From positions 62,001 to 126,000 of the forward strand of contig NZ_BRLB01000014.1 of NCBI RefSeq assembly GCF_027923465.1: a DNA stretch of 64,000 nucleotides, read 5' to 3'. Shown piece after piece: positions 48,046 to 56,725 of the stretch. A program made the position numbers and the translations under genes. This DNA is from Vallitalea longa (GTDB lineage: Bacteria > Bacillota > Clostridia > Lachnospirales > Vallitaleaceae). Position 1 is the stretch's first letter; each line of letters opens with the position of its first letter. The notes beneath the pieces were generated by a model. The model was not told where the DNA came from and did no database searches. It worked only from the letters and a program-made list of their open reading frames with translations.

Positions 48046-48086
48046 AGGGGGAAGGAGATTTATTGTGTAGTACAATAAATCCCCCT
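48046..48086 (-). terminator. Hairpin at the end of the 48098 fragment
   Basis: GATTTATTGT (48057-48066) pairs with ACAATAAATC (48072-48081); outer GGGGG and CCCCC lengthen the stem. Confidence 0.65.
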
Positions 48087-48097
48087 TTAAGTAGTAG

Positions 48098-48451
48098 TTA
48101 ATATCTATGTAAAGATCTTAATTCTATATTAGTTAGAATATCTTCTTCTATAGGCGTAAAGCTAACAGTCATATTTAGATTTAAATGCTTATTATTACCT
48201 GAGACCTGATAATTAAAATCAGAGTTTATTATTTTTCTAATAATTTGATTTTGTTTATTGACATATAAATCCATATCCAAATTAATAGCTTCCAATTCCT
48301 GCCCTAATGAACCATTAGGTAGTAATGTTTTAACAGCGTTATTGTTAAAGGATATTGAGTATTTTGAAGCATTAACACCATCGATGTCAGCTAGACCACC
48401 AAATAATATGGGAAAATGATTAGAGATATTTAACAGCTGTTCATTGGATTA
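48098..48451 (-). pseudogene. Truncated lipoprotein-type gene
   Basis: On the minus strand an open stretch begins after a stop near 48452 with no ATG, GTG or TTG at its head: SNEQLLNISNHFPILFGGLA then INLDMDLYVNKQNQIIRK and NMTVSFTPIEEDILTNI. The pattern of a strand-rich domain ending in a helix resembles secreted proteins with repeated M-D-M/I-Y strands. The signal peptide and N-terminus are lost; a late TTG at 48295 is unlikely to be real. The 445 bases from 48452 to 48896 hold nothing I can support. Confidence 0.5.
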
Positions 48452-48896
48452 TAAAAAAGAATTTTCAAACAACATAAGTATTTTATGATGATGTATTTGA
48501 TTCTAATAATGTTGTAGAACGCAGGAGAATGAGTGATTTATTTTAGTGGACAAAATTAAATTTAAACTGTATAATCGTTTTATTGAAGTAAAGAGACTAA
48601 CTATATAAAGTCAATTATAAAATAAGTTAATAAAAAATCACAGGGCAAAAAACAAAAAAGTTGTTTTCAGAACAAAAATAGGTTAAAGATTACTTTTGAA
48701 ATGTTAAAGGAAGTATTATTGATTATTAAATAATATATAAATCTAATAAGCTTTTTACTAACATGACTAATAGCAACACAATAATGTTTATCTTTAAAGT
48801 GCTTTTTAAGTAAGAATAATTTAAGGTTGCTTGGACAAATTGAATTAAAACTAAACTAAGTAACTCAGTAAAAACAATATCAGAAGGAGAATTATA

Positions 48897-49949
48897 ATGA
48901 GAAAAGTAGTGAATTTAATTGTAGTAGTAATCATGTTAACAACAATGATGGTAATAAGCGTAACGGCAGAAACTCCTGTAACGGTGACAGTACAAGGAGA
49001 AACTGTAGATTTTCCAGATGCTAGACCATTTATAGATGCCAATAACAGAACTCTTGTTCCAATAAGATTCATCACCGAAGCATTAGGTGGTCAAGTTAGT
49101 TGGGATCTGGACCTTCAACATGCAACTATAAAATATGAGAGTAAAGTTATTGAATTGGTTATTAATAAAAAAGAAATAACCGTTGATGGTCAAGTACAAG
49201 TCATGGATACACAAGCTATATTAAAAGATTCCAGAACTTATGTTCCAGTAAGATTTGTTACTGAAGCAATGGGTGCTAATGTGGAGTGGGATAGCACTAA
49301 TTCTATAGTTAATATAACCCTAGAGCGTGATATCGTAGACTTGGAAGGAATGACTAATGAAAAAATCATACAACAATTACTAGAGTATCCATATTTAGAA
49401 AACAATTATGGTATAGATTTTATGGAAGACGATGAATGGTTACTTGATCGTTATGGACATGATAAAATCAATGAGTTTGTGGGGATAGGGAAAAGTTATA
49501 TGGAGACATTCTATAATGTGGACTATAGAACTTATGATAAAGCAGATTACATTGAAAAACTAAAATGGTTCTTTTTAGAAAGTTCTTCATGGATAGCTGA
49601 TGATCGCATCCTAAGAGATAGTGAAGATCATATAAATTACTGGGCTGATATGATAACAGAAAAACAAATATCCATGCATACAGAATTTATAACTGATGAA
49701 ACGTGTATATATACAAATGGTCCTATATTAATTAGAGGAAGAATGAATTATATAATTGAAAGTTGTAATGACATGGAGTGGTTAAAGAAATATACTAGAT
49801 ATGGAAATATTGAACTTGGTAAAAAATATACTTGTGTAGTTGATGTTGAAATAACGAATTCGGCAAGGAAGGAACAGGAGAAATGGGAGACATCTGAAAG
49901 ACTTCTTTCTGATGAACACTTTGTTACACCTATCGCAGAAGTAAAGTAA
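48897..49949 (+). CDS. Secreted copper-amine-oxidase-N-like protein, copy 1
   Basis: First of five tandem paralogues. Signal peptide (1-24, ends VTAE), then two stalk repeats of the copper amine oxidase N-terminal type: FIDANNRTLVPIRFITEALG and ILKDSRTYVPVRFVTEAMGA, each followed by VxWD and a short strand. The C-terminal 200 residues (EKIIQQLLEYPYLENN, SYMETFYNVDYRTYD, YWADMITEKQISMHTEFI, GRMNYIIESCNDMEWLKKYT) form a domain I do not recognise. 350 residues. AGAAGGAGA before the ATG. Such N-terminal repeats occur in many clostridial surface proteins and do not imply amine oxidase activity. Confidence 0.88.
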   Translation: MRKVVNLIVVVIMLTTMMVISVTAETPVTVTVQGETVDFPDARPFIDANNRTLVPIRFITEALGGQVSWDLDLQHATIKYESKVIELVINKKEITVDGQVQVMDTQAILKDSRTYVPVRFVTEAMGANVEWDSTNSIVNITLERDIVDLEGMTNEKIIQQLLEYPYLENNYGIDFMEDDEWLLDRYGHDKINEFVGIGKSYMETFYNVDYRTYDKADYIEKLKWFFLESSSWIADDRILRDSEDHINYWADMITEKQISMHTEFITDETCIYTNGPILIRGRMNYIIESCNDMEWLKKYTRYGNIELGKKYTCVVDVEITNSARKEQEKWETSERLLSDEHFVTPIAEVK

Positions 49950-50037
49950 ATAATAAATAGTGATTAGCTAATATACATAATAATGTAAAATAAATTTAAG
50001 TCATGATACCATAATAATAGTGAGGTGGAAAATTATT

Positions 50038-51087
50038 ATTAAAAAATTAGTAAATTTAATGGCAGTAATAATCATGTTAACAACAATGATGGTAACAAAC
50101 GTAACGGCAGAAACTTATGTAAAAGTGACAGTACAAGGAGAAACTGTAGATTTTCCAGATGCTAAGCCATTTATTGATGCCAATAACAGAACTCTTGTCC
50201 CAATAAGATTCATCAGCGAAGCATTAGGTGCTCAAGTTAGTTGGAATGGGGACCTTCAACAAGCAACTATAGCATATGATAACAAAGTTATTGAATTAGT
50301 TATTAATAAAAAAGAGATATCTATTGATGGTCAAACACAAGTTATGGATACACAAGCTATATTAAAGGATTCTAGGACTTATGTTCCAGTAAGATTCGTT
50401 AGCGAAGCGATGGGTGCTAACGTTGAGTGGGATAGCGATAATTATATAGTCAGTATAACTCTTGAGCCTGAACCTGCAGACTTGAAAGGAATGACTAATG
50501 AGGAAATCATACAACAATTAAAAGAATATCCATATGTAGAAAATAGTTTTACAAACCGTATTGAAAATAATGAATGGATGGTCAATCGCTACGGAAAGGA
50601 TAAACTAAAAGAGTTTGTACAAATTGGAAAAAGTTATATGGAAACATTTTATAATGTGGACTATAGAATTTATAATAAGGCAGATTATATTGAAAAACTA
50701 AAATGGTTCTTTTTAGAAAGTTCTTCATGGGTAGCTGATGATCGTATCCTAAGAGATAATGAAGATCATATAAATTACTGGGCTGATATGATAACAGAAA
50801 AACAGATATCCATACATACAGAATTTATAACTGATGAAACTTGTATATATACCAATGGTTATACAATGATAAGAGGAAGAATGAATTATATAATTGAGAG
50901 TTGTAATGACATGCAGTGGTTAAAAAAATATACAAGATATGGTGATGTTGAACTTGGTAAAAATTATACTTGTGTGGTAGATGTTCAGATAATTACTAAG
51001 GCAAAAAAGCCCGATGAAAAATGGGAGACGGCAGAGAGGCTTCTATCTGATGAACACTTAATAACACCATTAAAAGAAGTAAAGTAA
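50038..51087 (+). CDS. Paralogue copy 2, with ATT at the start position
   Basis: Same architecture as copy 1, 349 residues if begun at ATT 50038. The other four copies have ATG here, nine bases after a GAGGAG-type site; this copy keeps the site (GAGGTGG, 50022-50028) but has ATT. Alternatives are GTG at 50020, which overlaps the ribosome site and would add six residues, or an internal ATG at 50059, which would cut into the signal peptide. The reading frame downstream is intact, so the gene is either poorly translated or recently weakened. Confidence 0.72.
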   Translation: MKKLVNLMAVIIMLTTMMVTNVTAETYVKVTVQGETVDFPDAKPFIDANNRTLVPIRFISEALGAQVSWNGDLQQATIAYDNKVIELVINKKEISIDGQTQVMDTQAILKDSRTYVPVRFVSEAMGANVEWDSDNYIVSITLEPEPADLKGMTNEEIIQQLKEYPYVENSFTNRIENNEWMVNRYGKDKLKEFVQIGKSYMETFYNVDYRIYNKADYIEKLKWFFLESSSWVADDRILRDNEDHINYWADMITEKQISIHTEFITDETCIYTNGYTMIRGRMNYIIESCNDMQWLKKYTRYGDVELGKNYTCVVDVQIITKAKKPDEKWETAERLLSDEHLITPLKEVK

Positions 51088-51170
51088 ATTGAAAAAATAA
51101 TTATTAATTAACATACCAAGTAATATACATATAATCTTAATACCAAAACAATAATGATGAGGAGAATATA

Positions 51171-52220
51171 ATGAAAAAAACAGTAATCTTAATGGTAGCA
51201 GTAATTATGTTAACATCAATTATGGTATCAACAGTGACGGCAGAAACTAATGTAACGGTGACAGTACAAGGAGAAATTGTAGATTTCCCAGATGCTAGGC
51301 CATTCATTGATACCAATAACAGAACTCTTGTCCCAATAAGATTCATAAGCGAAGCATTAGGTGCTCGAGTTATTTGGGATGGTGACCATCAACAAGTAAC
51401 GATAACATATGAAAATAAAGTTGTTAAATTAGTTATTAATAAAAAAGAGATATCCATTAATAATCAAACACAAGACATGGATACACAAGCTATATTAAAA
51501 GATTCTAGAACTTATGTTCCAGTAAGATTCGTTAGTGAAGCAATGGGGGCTAGCGTGGAGTGGGATAACACTAATTCTATAGTTAGCATAACTCTAGAGC
51601 GTGATATCGTAGACTTGGAAGGAATGACTAATGAGGAAATCATACAACAATTACAGGAGTATCCATGCATAGAAAATTATTTTACAAACCGTATTGAAAA
51701 TAATGAATGGATGGTCGATCGTTATGGAGAGGATAAGGTAAAAGAGTTTGTAGAAACAGGGAAAAATTATATGGAAACATTCTATAATGTAGATTATAGA
51801 ACCTATAATAAAGCAGAATATGCCCAAGAATTAAAATGGTTCTTTTTAGAAAGTTCTTATTGGATAGGTGATGACGGTATAGAAAGGGATAATGAAGATC
51901 ATATAAATTACTGGGCTGATATGATAACTAAAAAACAGATAGCTATACATACAGAATTCATAACAGATGAAACTTGCATATATACTAATGGAGATACCAT
52001 GATAAGAGGAAGAATGAATTATATTATTGAGAGTTGTAATGATATGGAGTGGTTAAAAAATTATACTAGATATGGAAATGTAGAACTTGGGAAGAAATAT
52101 ACTTGTGTTGTGGATGTGGAAATAGCAAATTTGGCAAGAAAACCTAAGGAGAAGTGGGAAACAGCAGAGAGACTTATTTGTGATGAACATTTTATAACAC
52201 CAATCAAAGAAGTAAAGTAG
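51171..52220 (+). CDS. Paralogue copy 3
   Basis: 349 residues with the same signal peptide, paired stalk repeats and C-terminal domain. Differences lie mainly in the stalk loop (ARVIWDGDHQQVTITYE) and in the sensor-like segment near residue 160 (NYFTNRIENNEWMVDRYGED, a version shared with copies 2 and 5). The C-terminal strand has YWIGDDGIERDNEDHINYW. GATGAGGAGA precedes the ATG; 83 bases separate it from copy 2. Confidence 0.88.
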   Translation: MKKTVILMVAVIMLTSIMVSTVTAETNVTVTVQGEIVDFPDARPFIDTNNRTLVPIRFISEALGARVIWDGDHQQVTITYENKVVKLVINKKEISINNQTQDMDTQAILKDSRTYVPVRFVSEAMGASVEWDNTNSIVSITLERDIVDLEGMTNEEIIQQLQEYPCIENYFTNRIENNEWMVDRYGEDKVKEFVETGKNYMETFYNVDYRTYNKAEYAQELKWFFLESSYWIGDDGIERDNEDHINYWADMITKKQIAIHTEFITDETCIYTNGDTMIRGRMNYIIESCNDMEWLKNYTRYGNVELGKKYTCVVDVEIANLARKPKEKWETAERLICDEHFITPIKEVK

Positions 52221-52309
52221 ACTGAAGAAATTAATCATTAACTAATATACCTAGTAATAATAATACACATAATTCTAATACCGAAACAATAATGATGAGG
52301 AGAATTATA

Positions 52310-53362
52310 ATGAAAAAAACAGTAATCTGTATGGTAGCAGTAATCTTGTTAACAGCAATGATGGTATCAACAGTAACGGCAAAAACTTATGTAACGGTGA
52401 CAGTAGAAGGAGAGATTGTAGATTTTCCAGATGCTAGGCCATTTATTGATGCAAATAACAGAACTCTTGTCCCAATAAGATTCATCAGTGAAGCATTAGA
52501 TGGTCAAGTTAGCTGGGATGGTGACCTTCAACAAGCAACTATCAAATATAATAACAAAGTTATTAAGCTGGTTATTAATAAAAAAGAAATAACAGTTAAT
52601 AATCAAGCAAAAGTCATGGATACACAAGCTATACTAAAGGATTCGAGAACTTATGTTCCAGTAAGGTTCGTTAGTGAAGCGATGGGTGCTAATGTGAAGT
52701 GGGACAGCACTAATTCAATAGTTATCATAACTCTAGAAAGTGATACCGCAGACTTGGAAGAAATGACTAATGAGGAAATCATACAACAATTACAGGAGTA
52801 TCCATATTTAGAAAATGATTATGGTATAGATTTTATGGAAGATGATGAGTGGTTGATTGATCGTTATGGACATGATAAAATCAAGGAGTTTGTGGAAATA
52901 GGAAAAAGTTATATGGAAACATTCTATAATGTAGACTATATAACTTATAGTAAAGTAGATTATATTGAAAAACTAAAATGGTTCTTTCCAGAAAATTCTA
53001 TTTGGATAGCTGATGATGGTATTGAAAGAGATACTGAAGAAAATATAAATTACTGGGCTGATATGATAACAGATAAACAAATATCCATACATACAGAATT
53101 TATTACTGATGAAACATGTATATATACTAATGGTCCTATATTAATTAGGGGAAGAATGAATTATATAATTGAAAGCTGTAATGACATGGAGTGGTTAAAG
53201 AAATATACTAGATATGGAAATGTTGAACTTGGTAAAAAATATACTTGTATAGTTGATGTTGAAATAGCGAATTTTGCAGGTCACTCTGAGGAGAAATGGA
53301 AAACAGCAGAGAGACTTATCTCTGATGAACATTTTATAACACCAATCAAAGAGGTAAAGTAG
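52310..53362 (+). CDS. Paralogue copy 4
   Basis: 350 residues. Shares with copy 1 the variant segment DYGIDFMEDDEWLIDRYG instead of the NRIENNEW form, while its leader (MKKTVICMVAVILLTAMM) and tail (IANFAGHSEEKWKTAERL) match copy 5. This mosaic pattern points to unequal crossing-over or gene conversion inside the array. The ATG at 52310 follows GATGAGGAGA; the upstream in-frame ATG at 52292 lies before that site and was rejected. Confidence 0.88.
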   Translation: MKKTVICMVAVILLTAMMVSTVTAKTYVTVTVEGEIVDFPDARPFIDANNRTLVPIRFISEALDGQVSWDGDLQQATIKYNNKVIKLVINKKEITVNNQAKVMDTQAILKDSRTYVPVRFVSEAMGANVKWDSTNSIVIITLESDTADLEEMTNEEIIQQLQEYPYLENDYGIDFMEDDEWLIDRYGHDKIKEFVEIGKSYMETFYNVDYITYSKVDYIEKLKWFFPENSIWIADDGIERDTEENINYWADMITDKQISIHTEFITDETCIYTNGPILIRGRMNYIIESCNDMEWLKKYTRYGNVELGKKYTCIVDVEIANFAGHSEEKWKTAERLISDEHFITPIKEVK

Positions 53363-53443
53363 ATTGAAGTAAATGATTATTAGTCAAGTAATAATAACAC
53401 GCATAATTCTAATACCAAAACAATAATGATGAGGAGAATTATA

Positions 53444-54493
53444 ATGAAAAAAACAGTAATCTGTATGGTAGCAGTAATCATGTTAACAGCAATGATGGTA
53501 TCAACAGTAACGGCAAAAACTTATTTAACGGTGACAGTAGAAGGAGAGACTGTAGATTTTCCAGATGCTAGGCCATTTATTGATGCAAATAACAGAACTC
53601 TTGTCCCAATAAGATTCATAAGTGAAGCATTAGGTGCTCGAGTTATTTGGCATGGTGACCTTCAACAAGTAACGATAATATATGAAAGCAAAGTTGTTGA
53701 ATTAGTTATTAATAAAAAAGAGATATCCATTAATAATCAAACACAAGACATGGATACACAAGCTATATTAAAAGATTCTAGAACCTATGTTCCGGTAAGA
53801 TTCGTTAGTGAAGCAATGGGTGCTAACGTGGAGTGGGATAGCAATAATTATATAGTTGCTATAACTCTAGAGCGTGATTCAGTAGACTTGGAAGGAATGA
53901 CTAATGAGGAAATCATACAACAATTGAAAGAATATCCATATTTAGAGAGTGATTATACTAATCGTATTGAAAATAATGAATGGTTGGTTAATCGCTACGG
54001 AAAAGATAAACTAAAAGAGTTTATGCAGATCGGAAAAAGTTATATGGAAACATTCTATAATGTGGACTATAAAACTTATAATAAAGCAGATTATATTAAA
54101 AAACTAAAATGGTTTTTTATAGAAGATTCTAAATGGATAGCTGATGATCGCATCAAAAGAGATAATGAAGAACATATAAATTACTGGGCGGATATGATAA
54201 CAGAAAAACAAATATCTATACATACAGAATTTGTAACGGATGAAACCTGTTTATATACCAATGGTTCTATATTAATTAGAGGAAGAATGAATTATATAAT
54301 CCAAAGTTGTAATGACATGGAGTGGTTAAAGAAATATACTAGATATGGGAATGTTGAACTTGGTAAAAAATATACTTGTATAGTTGATGTTGAAATAGCG
54401 AATTTTGCAGGTCACTCTGAGGAGAAATGGAAAACAGCAGAGAGACTTATCTCTGATGAACATTTTATAACACAGATTAAGGAAGCAAAATAA
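53444..54493 (+). CDS. Paralogue copy 5
   Basis: 349 residues, last full copy. Leader and C-terminus almost identical to copy 4, middle segment (DYTNRIENNEWLVNRYGKDK) like copies 2 and 3. ATG at 53444 after GATGAGGAGA. The upstream 80 bases are nearly the same as those before copy 4, so the repeat unit includes the ribosome site and intergenic region. No terminator is seen between copies; the first one follows this gene at 54641. Confidence 0.88.
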   Translation: MKKTVICMVAVIMLTAMMVSTVTAKTYLTVTVEGETVDFPDARPFIDANNRTLVPIRFISEALGARVIWHGDLQQVTIIYESKVVELVINKKEISINNQTQDMDTQAILKDSRTYVPVRFVSEAMGANVEWDSNNYIVAITLERDSVDLEGMTNEEIIQQLKEYPYLESDYTNRIENNEWLVNRYGKDKLKEFMQIGKSYMETFYNVDYKTYNKADYIKKLKWFFIEDSKWIADDRIKRDNEEHINYWADMITEKQISIHTEFVTDETCLYTNGSILIRGRMNYIIQSCNDMEWLKKYTRYGNVELGKKYTCIVDVEIANFAGHSEEKWKTAERLISDEHFITQIKEAK

Positions 54494-54640
54494 ACTTTAC
54501 TAAGGGAAATAAATCTAGCAACAATATTAAAGCTAGGGACGGATAAAAATCGATAAGAATTTTTATTATTCTAGAGAAAGTAGATAGTAAAATTATTTGA
54601 TGTGTAAACTAATAATGAAATATATATTGAAGAAAATAAT

Positions 54641-54677
54641 AAGTTTCCTGTTAATAAAAAGAGGGGGCTTTTTATTT
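54641..54677 (+). terminator. Terminator after the tandem array
   Basis: AAGTTTCCT ... AGGGGGCTTTTTATTTT; similar to 47979-48015. The rest of the 372-base gap 54494-54865 has no gene. Confidence 0.6.
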
Positions 54678-54865
54678 TGTCTTATGATAAATATAACCTT
54701 TAAATGTCAGATTTAGGTATATATAATCAAATGGAAATGAGACATAGGTATATATTTAATGGTAAGTTAAGAGATAACATATATTGATATTATGTTTTCC
54801 ATGATGTACAATTATTTTGGGAGGATTAGGATATAATAATTACTTATTAATAGAGGAGGGCATTT

Positions 54866-56074
54866 ATGGAAAAGTCGGGAATAAGAAGTGCTGCGATACT
54901 AAAACTAGAAGAACATTTAAAACTAGGAAGAACTAATGCTTTGAATAAGTTTTGGGATTATTTTGAACAAAAAGGGTTACCAATAATAGAAAATATTCCA
55001 AATGATTTAGAACATAACCTAGTAACGTTTATTTATAAAGAGGACGAAAAAACAGAAAATGTTTTAGTTATACCAGAAATGAAGGATTGTAAATTTTTAA
55101 ATTATAGAATGGAAAAATTATTAAACACTAATTTATGGTACATAAGTTGTAAGATTAGAAATGATATACGTTTTCAATATTGTTTTTCTGTAAATGATCC
55201 ACTGGATGATGATTGGGATAACAGATTTGAGAAAGTTATACATGATAAATTTAATAAGAAATTTTTGCTTGTTGAAGATGAAGAGGAAAATGAGATATTA
55301 TCGTATGTTGTAATGCCAAATGCAGAAGAACATTTTTGGGTTAAAGAAAAATCAAATATAACTAAAGGTGATCTAAAGGAATATAAATTTATAAGTGAAA
55401 AATTAGAGGCTGAGCGTAAGGTGAGGATTTATACACCATATGGATATGAAAAAAATAACAAACCCTATAAGTTTTTAATTCTAAATGATGGTGATGAGTA
55501 TCTTAATTTACTTTCATCTAAAGTTGTTTTAGATAATTTAATAGCAGATAATAAGATACCACCTATTGTTGTCTTATTTATTGATTCCACTGATTCAAGA
55601 GAGGAAGAATTAAGTTGTAGTGATAATTTTACAGATATTATTGTTAATGATTTTATACCTTGGTTTAGGAAGAATTATAACATATCGTCTGAAGCTAAAG
55701 ATGGAATCATTGGTGGTCTAAGTTTAGGCGGACTTGCTGCTACATATATAGGGTTAAGATATTCAAATGTTTTTGGAAATGTACTTTCTCAATCAGGATC
55801 ATATTGGTATAAGCCCGAGGAGTTTGAAGAACATGAAAGTGCTTGTTGGATTAGTACGGAATTTAAAAAGGTAGATAAGCTACCACTTAAATTCTATTTA
55901 AATGTAGGTATACTAGAGGAAAAAGAGAATATGATTGGTGTGAATAAGATATTAAGAGATGTATTGCAGGCAAAGGGGTATGATGTTGAATATGAAGTAT
56001 TTAAGGGAGGACATGACTATTTATGTTGGGGTGAAAATCTAGCAAATGGTTTGATTTCATTGATTGGTTATTAA
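54866..56074 (+). CDS. Esterase of the enterochelin-esterase type
   Basis: 402-residue soluble protein with an N-terminal carbohydrate-binding-like domain (about 1-170) and an alpha/beta-hydrolase domain: ERKVRIYTPYGYEKNN, PPIVVLFIDSTDSREEEL, nucleophile elbow GGLSLGGLAA (Ser in GxSxGG), and a late His in FKGGHDYLCWGEN. The layout is that of Fes/IroD-like esterases. There is no signal peptide. A siderophore role is not supported by the neighbours. Ribosome site GAGGAGG. Confidence 0.85.
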   Translation: MEKSGIRSAAILKLEEHLKLGRTNALNKFWDYFEQKGLPIIENIPNDLEHNLVTFIYKEDEKTENVLVIPEMKDCKFLNYRMEKLLNTNLWYISCKIRNDIRFQYCFSVNDPLDDDWDNRFEKVIHDKFNKKFLLVEDEEENEILSYVVMPNAEEHFWVKEKSNITKGDLKEYKFISEKLEAERKVRIYTPYGYEKNNKPYKFLILNDGDEYLNLLSSKVVLDNLIADNKIPPIVVLFIDSTDSREEELSCSDNFTDIIVNDFIPWFRKNYNISSEAKDGIIGGLSLGGLAATYIGLRYSNVFGNVLSQSGSYWYKPEEFEEHESACWISTEFKKVDKLPLKFYLNVGILEEKENMIGVNKILRDVLQAKGYDVEYEVFKGGHDYLCWGENLANGLISLIGY

Positions 56075-56108
56075 TATGTGAATCATTTATAACGAAAGGA
56101 GGAAAAAA

Positions 56109-56150
56109 TGAAAAAAGTTATAATGTGTATGGTTTTAGTAAGTGTATAAC
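56109..56150 (+). other. 13-codon frame with strong ribosome site
   Basis: AAAGGAGG, then ATG at 56109 and MKKVIMCMVLVSV followed by TAA. The start resembles the signal peptide of the tandem paralogues (MKKTVICMVAV), so it may be the stub of a sixth copy. A terminator follows within 20 bases. Confidence 0.5.
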
Positions 56151-56167
56151 CAAAAATATTATTTAGG

Positions 56168-56200
56168 CTAGGGTAGTTACCCTAGTCATTATTATTTTAA
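56168..56200 (+). terminator. Terminator after the short frame
   Basis: CTAGGGTA (56168-56175) and TACCCTAG (56178-56185), two-base loop, followed by TCATTATTATTTT. Confidence 0.7.
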
Positions 56201-56272
56201 GCTTAAGTAATTTATAATAAATGATTAAAATTATTTGTAAAATAATTATTTTAAATATTGAAATAATAAAGC

Positions 56273-56311
56273 AAGAAGTCTCCTTTTGTTGAAAGGAGAC
56301 TTCTTTGTATG
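56273..56311 (+). terminator. Strong terminator upstream of the biosynthetic genes
   Basis: AAGAAGTCTCCTTT (56273-56286) pairs with AAAGGAGACTTCTT (56292-56305). From here to 56725 no gene is seen, so the NRPS promoter must lie in this 414-base AT-rich stretch. Confidence 0.88.
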
Positions 56312-56725
56312 ATTTTGGTGGTGTTAGACTATTACTATCTGTAAATTAATTGAGAAAAATAATAATTAAACTTTTATATAGACAAGTTTTGATAATTGCT
56401 GCAATACATACTTTTGGAAATACTCTAGTTGATATGGTAATTTTATAAAAGAATTTGTAGTTTGTGTACTATTCAAGTGAGTATGAAATATTATAAAAGT
56501 ACAATATCAAGTGTATTCCTTAGGGTTTTGCATATATAATAATAAATATTAATATACGAATTATTTATATTTATTCAATAAATTTTATATTACTCATTAA
56601 AGTGAAAAAAACTAATACTTGATTTAATTAGATATGTAATGTATAATATGTATTGATTATTGTAAAAACAATGTCTAATTTCCACATTATTATATGAAAA
56701 ATGGAATTCTGAGGGGGATAAAATT

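Noticed and set aside
48897-54493. Regularly spaced similar sequences resembling a repeat array
   Set aside because: The repeats are whole genes of about 1.05 kb with protein-level conservation, not CRISPR or satellite DNA. No CRISPR array was found anywhere.
48897-54493. Copper amine oxidases
   Set aside because: Only the N-terminal stalk-type repeats are present; there is no catalytic domain or topaquinone motif.
54866-56074. Fes-like esterase read together with the NRPS as a siderophore locus
   Set aside because: The NRPS activates Asn with epimerisation and is paired with a ClbP-like peptidase; no catecholate genes are seen, and two terminators separate the esterase from the NRPS.
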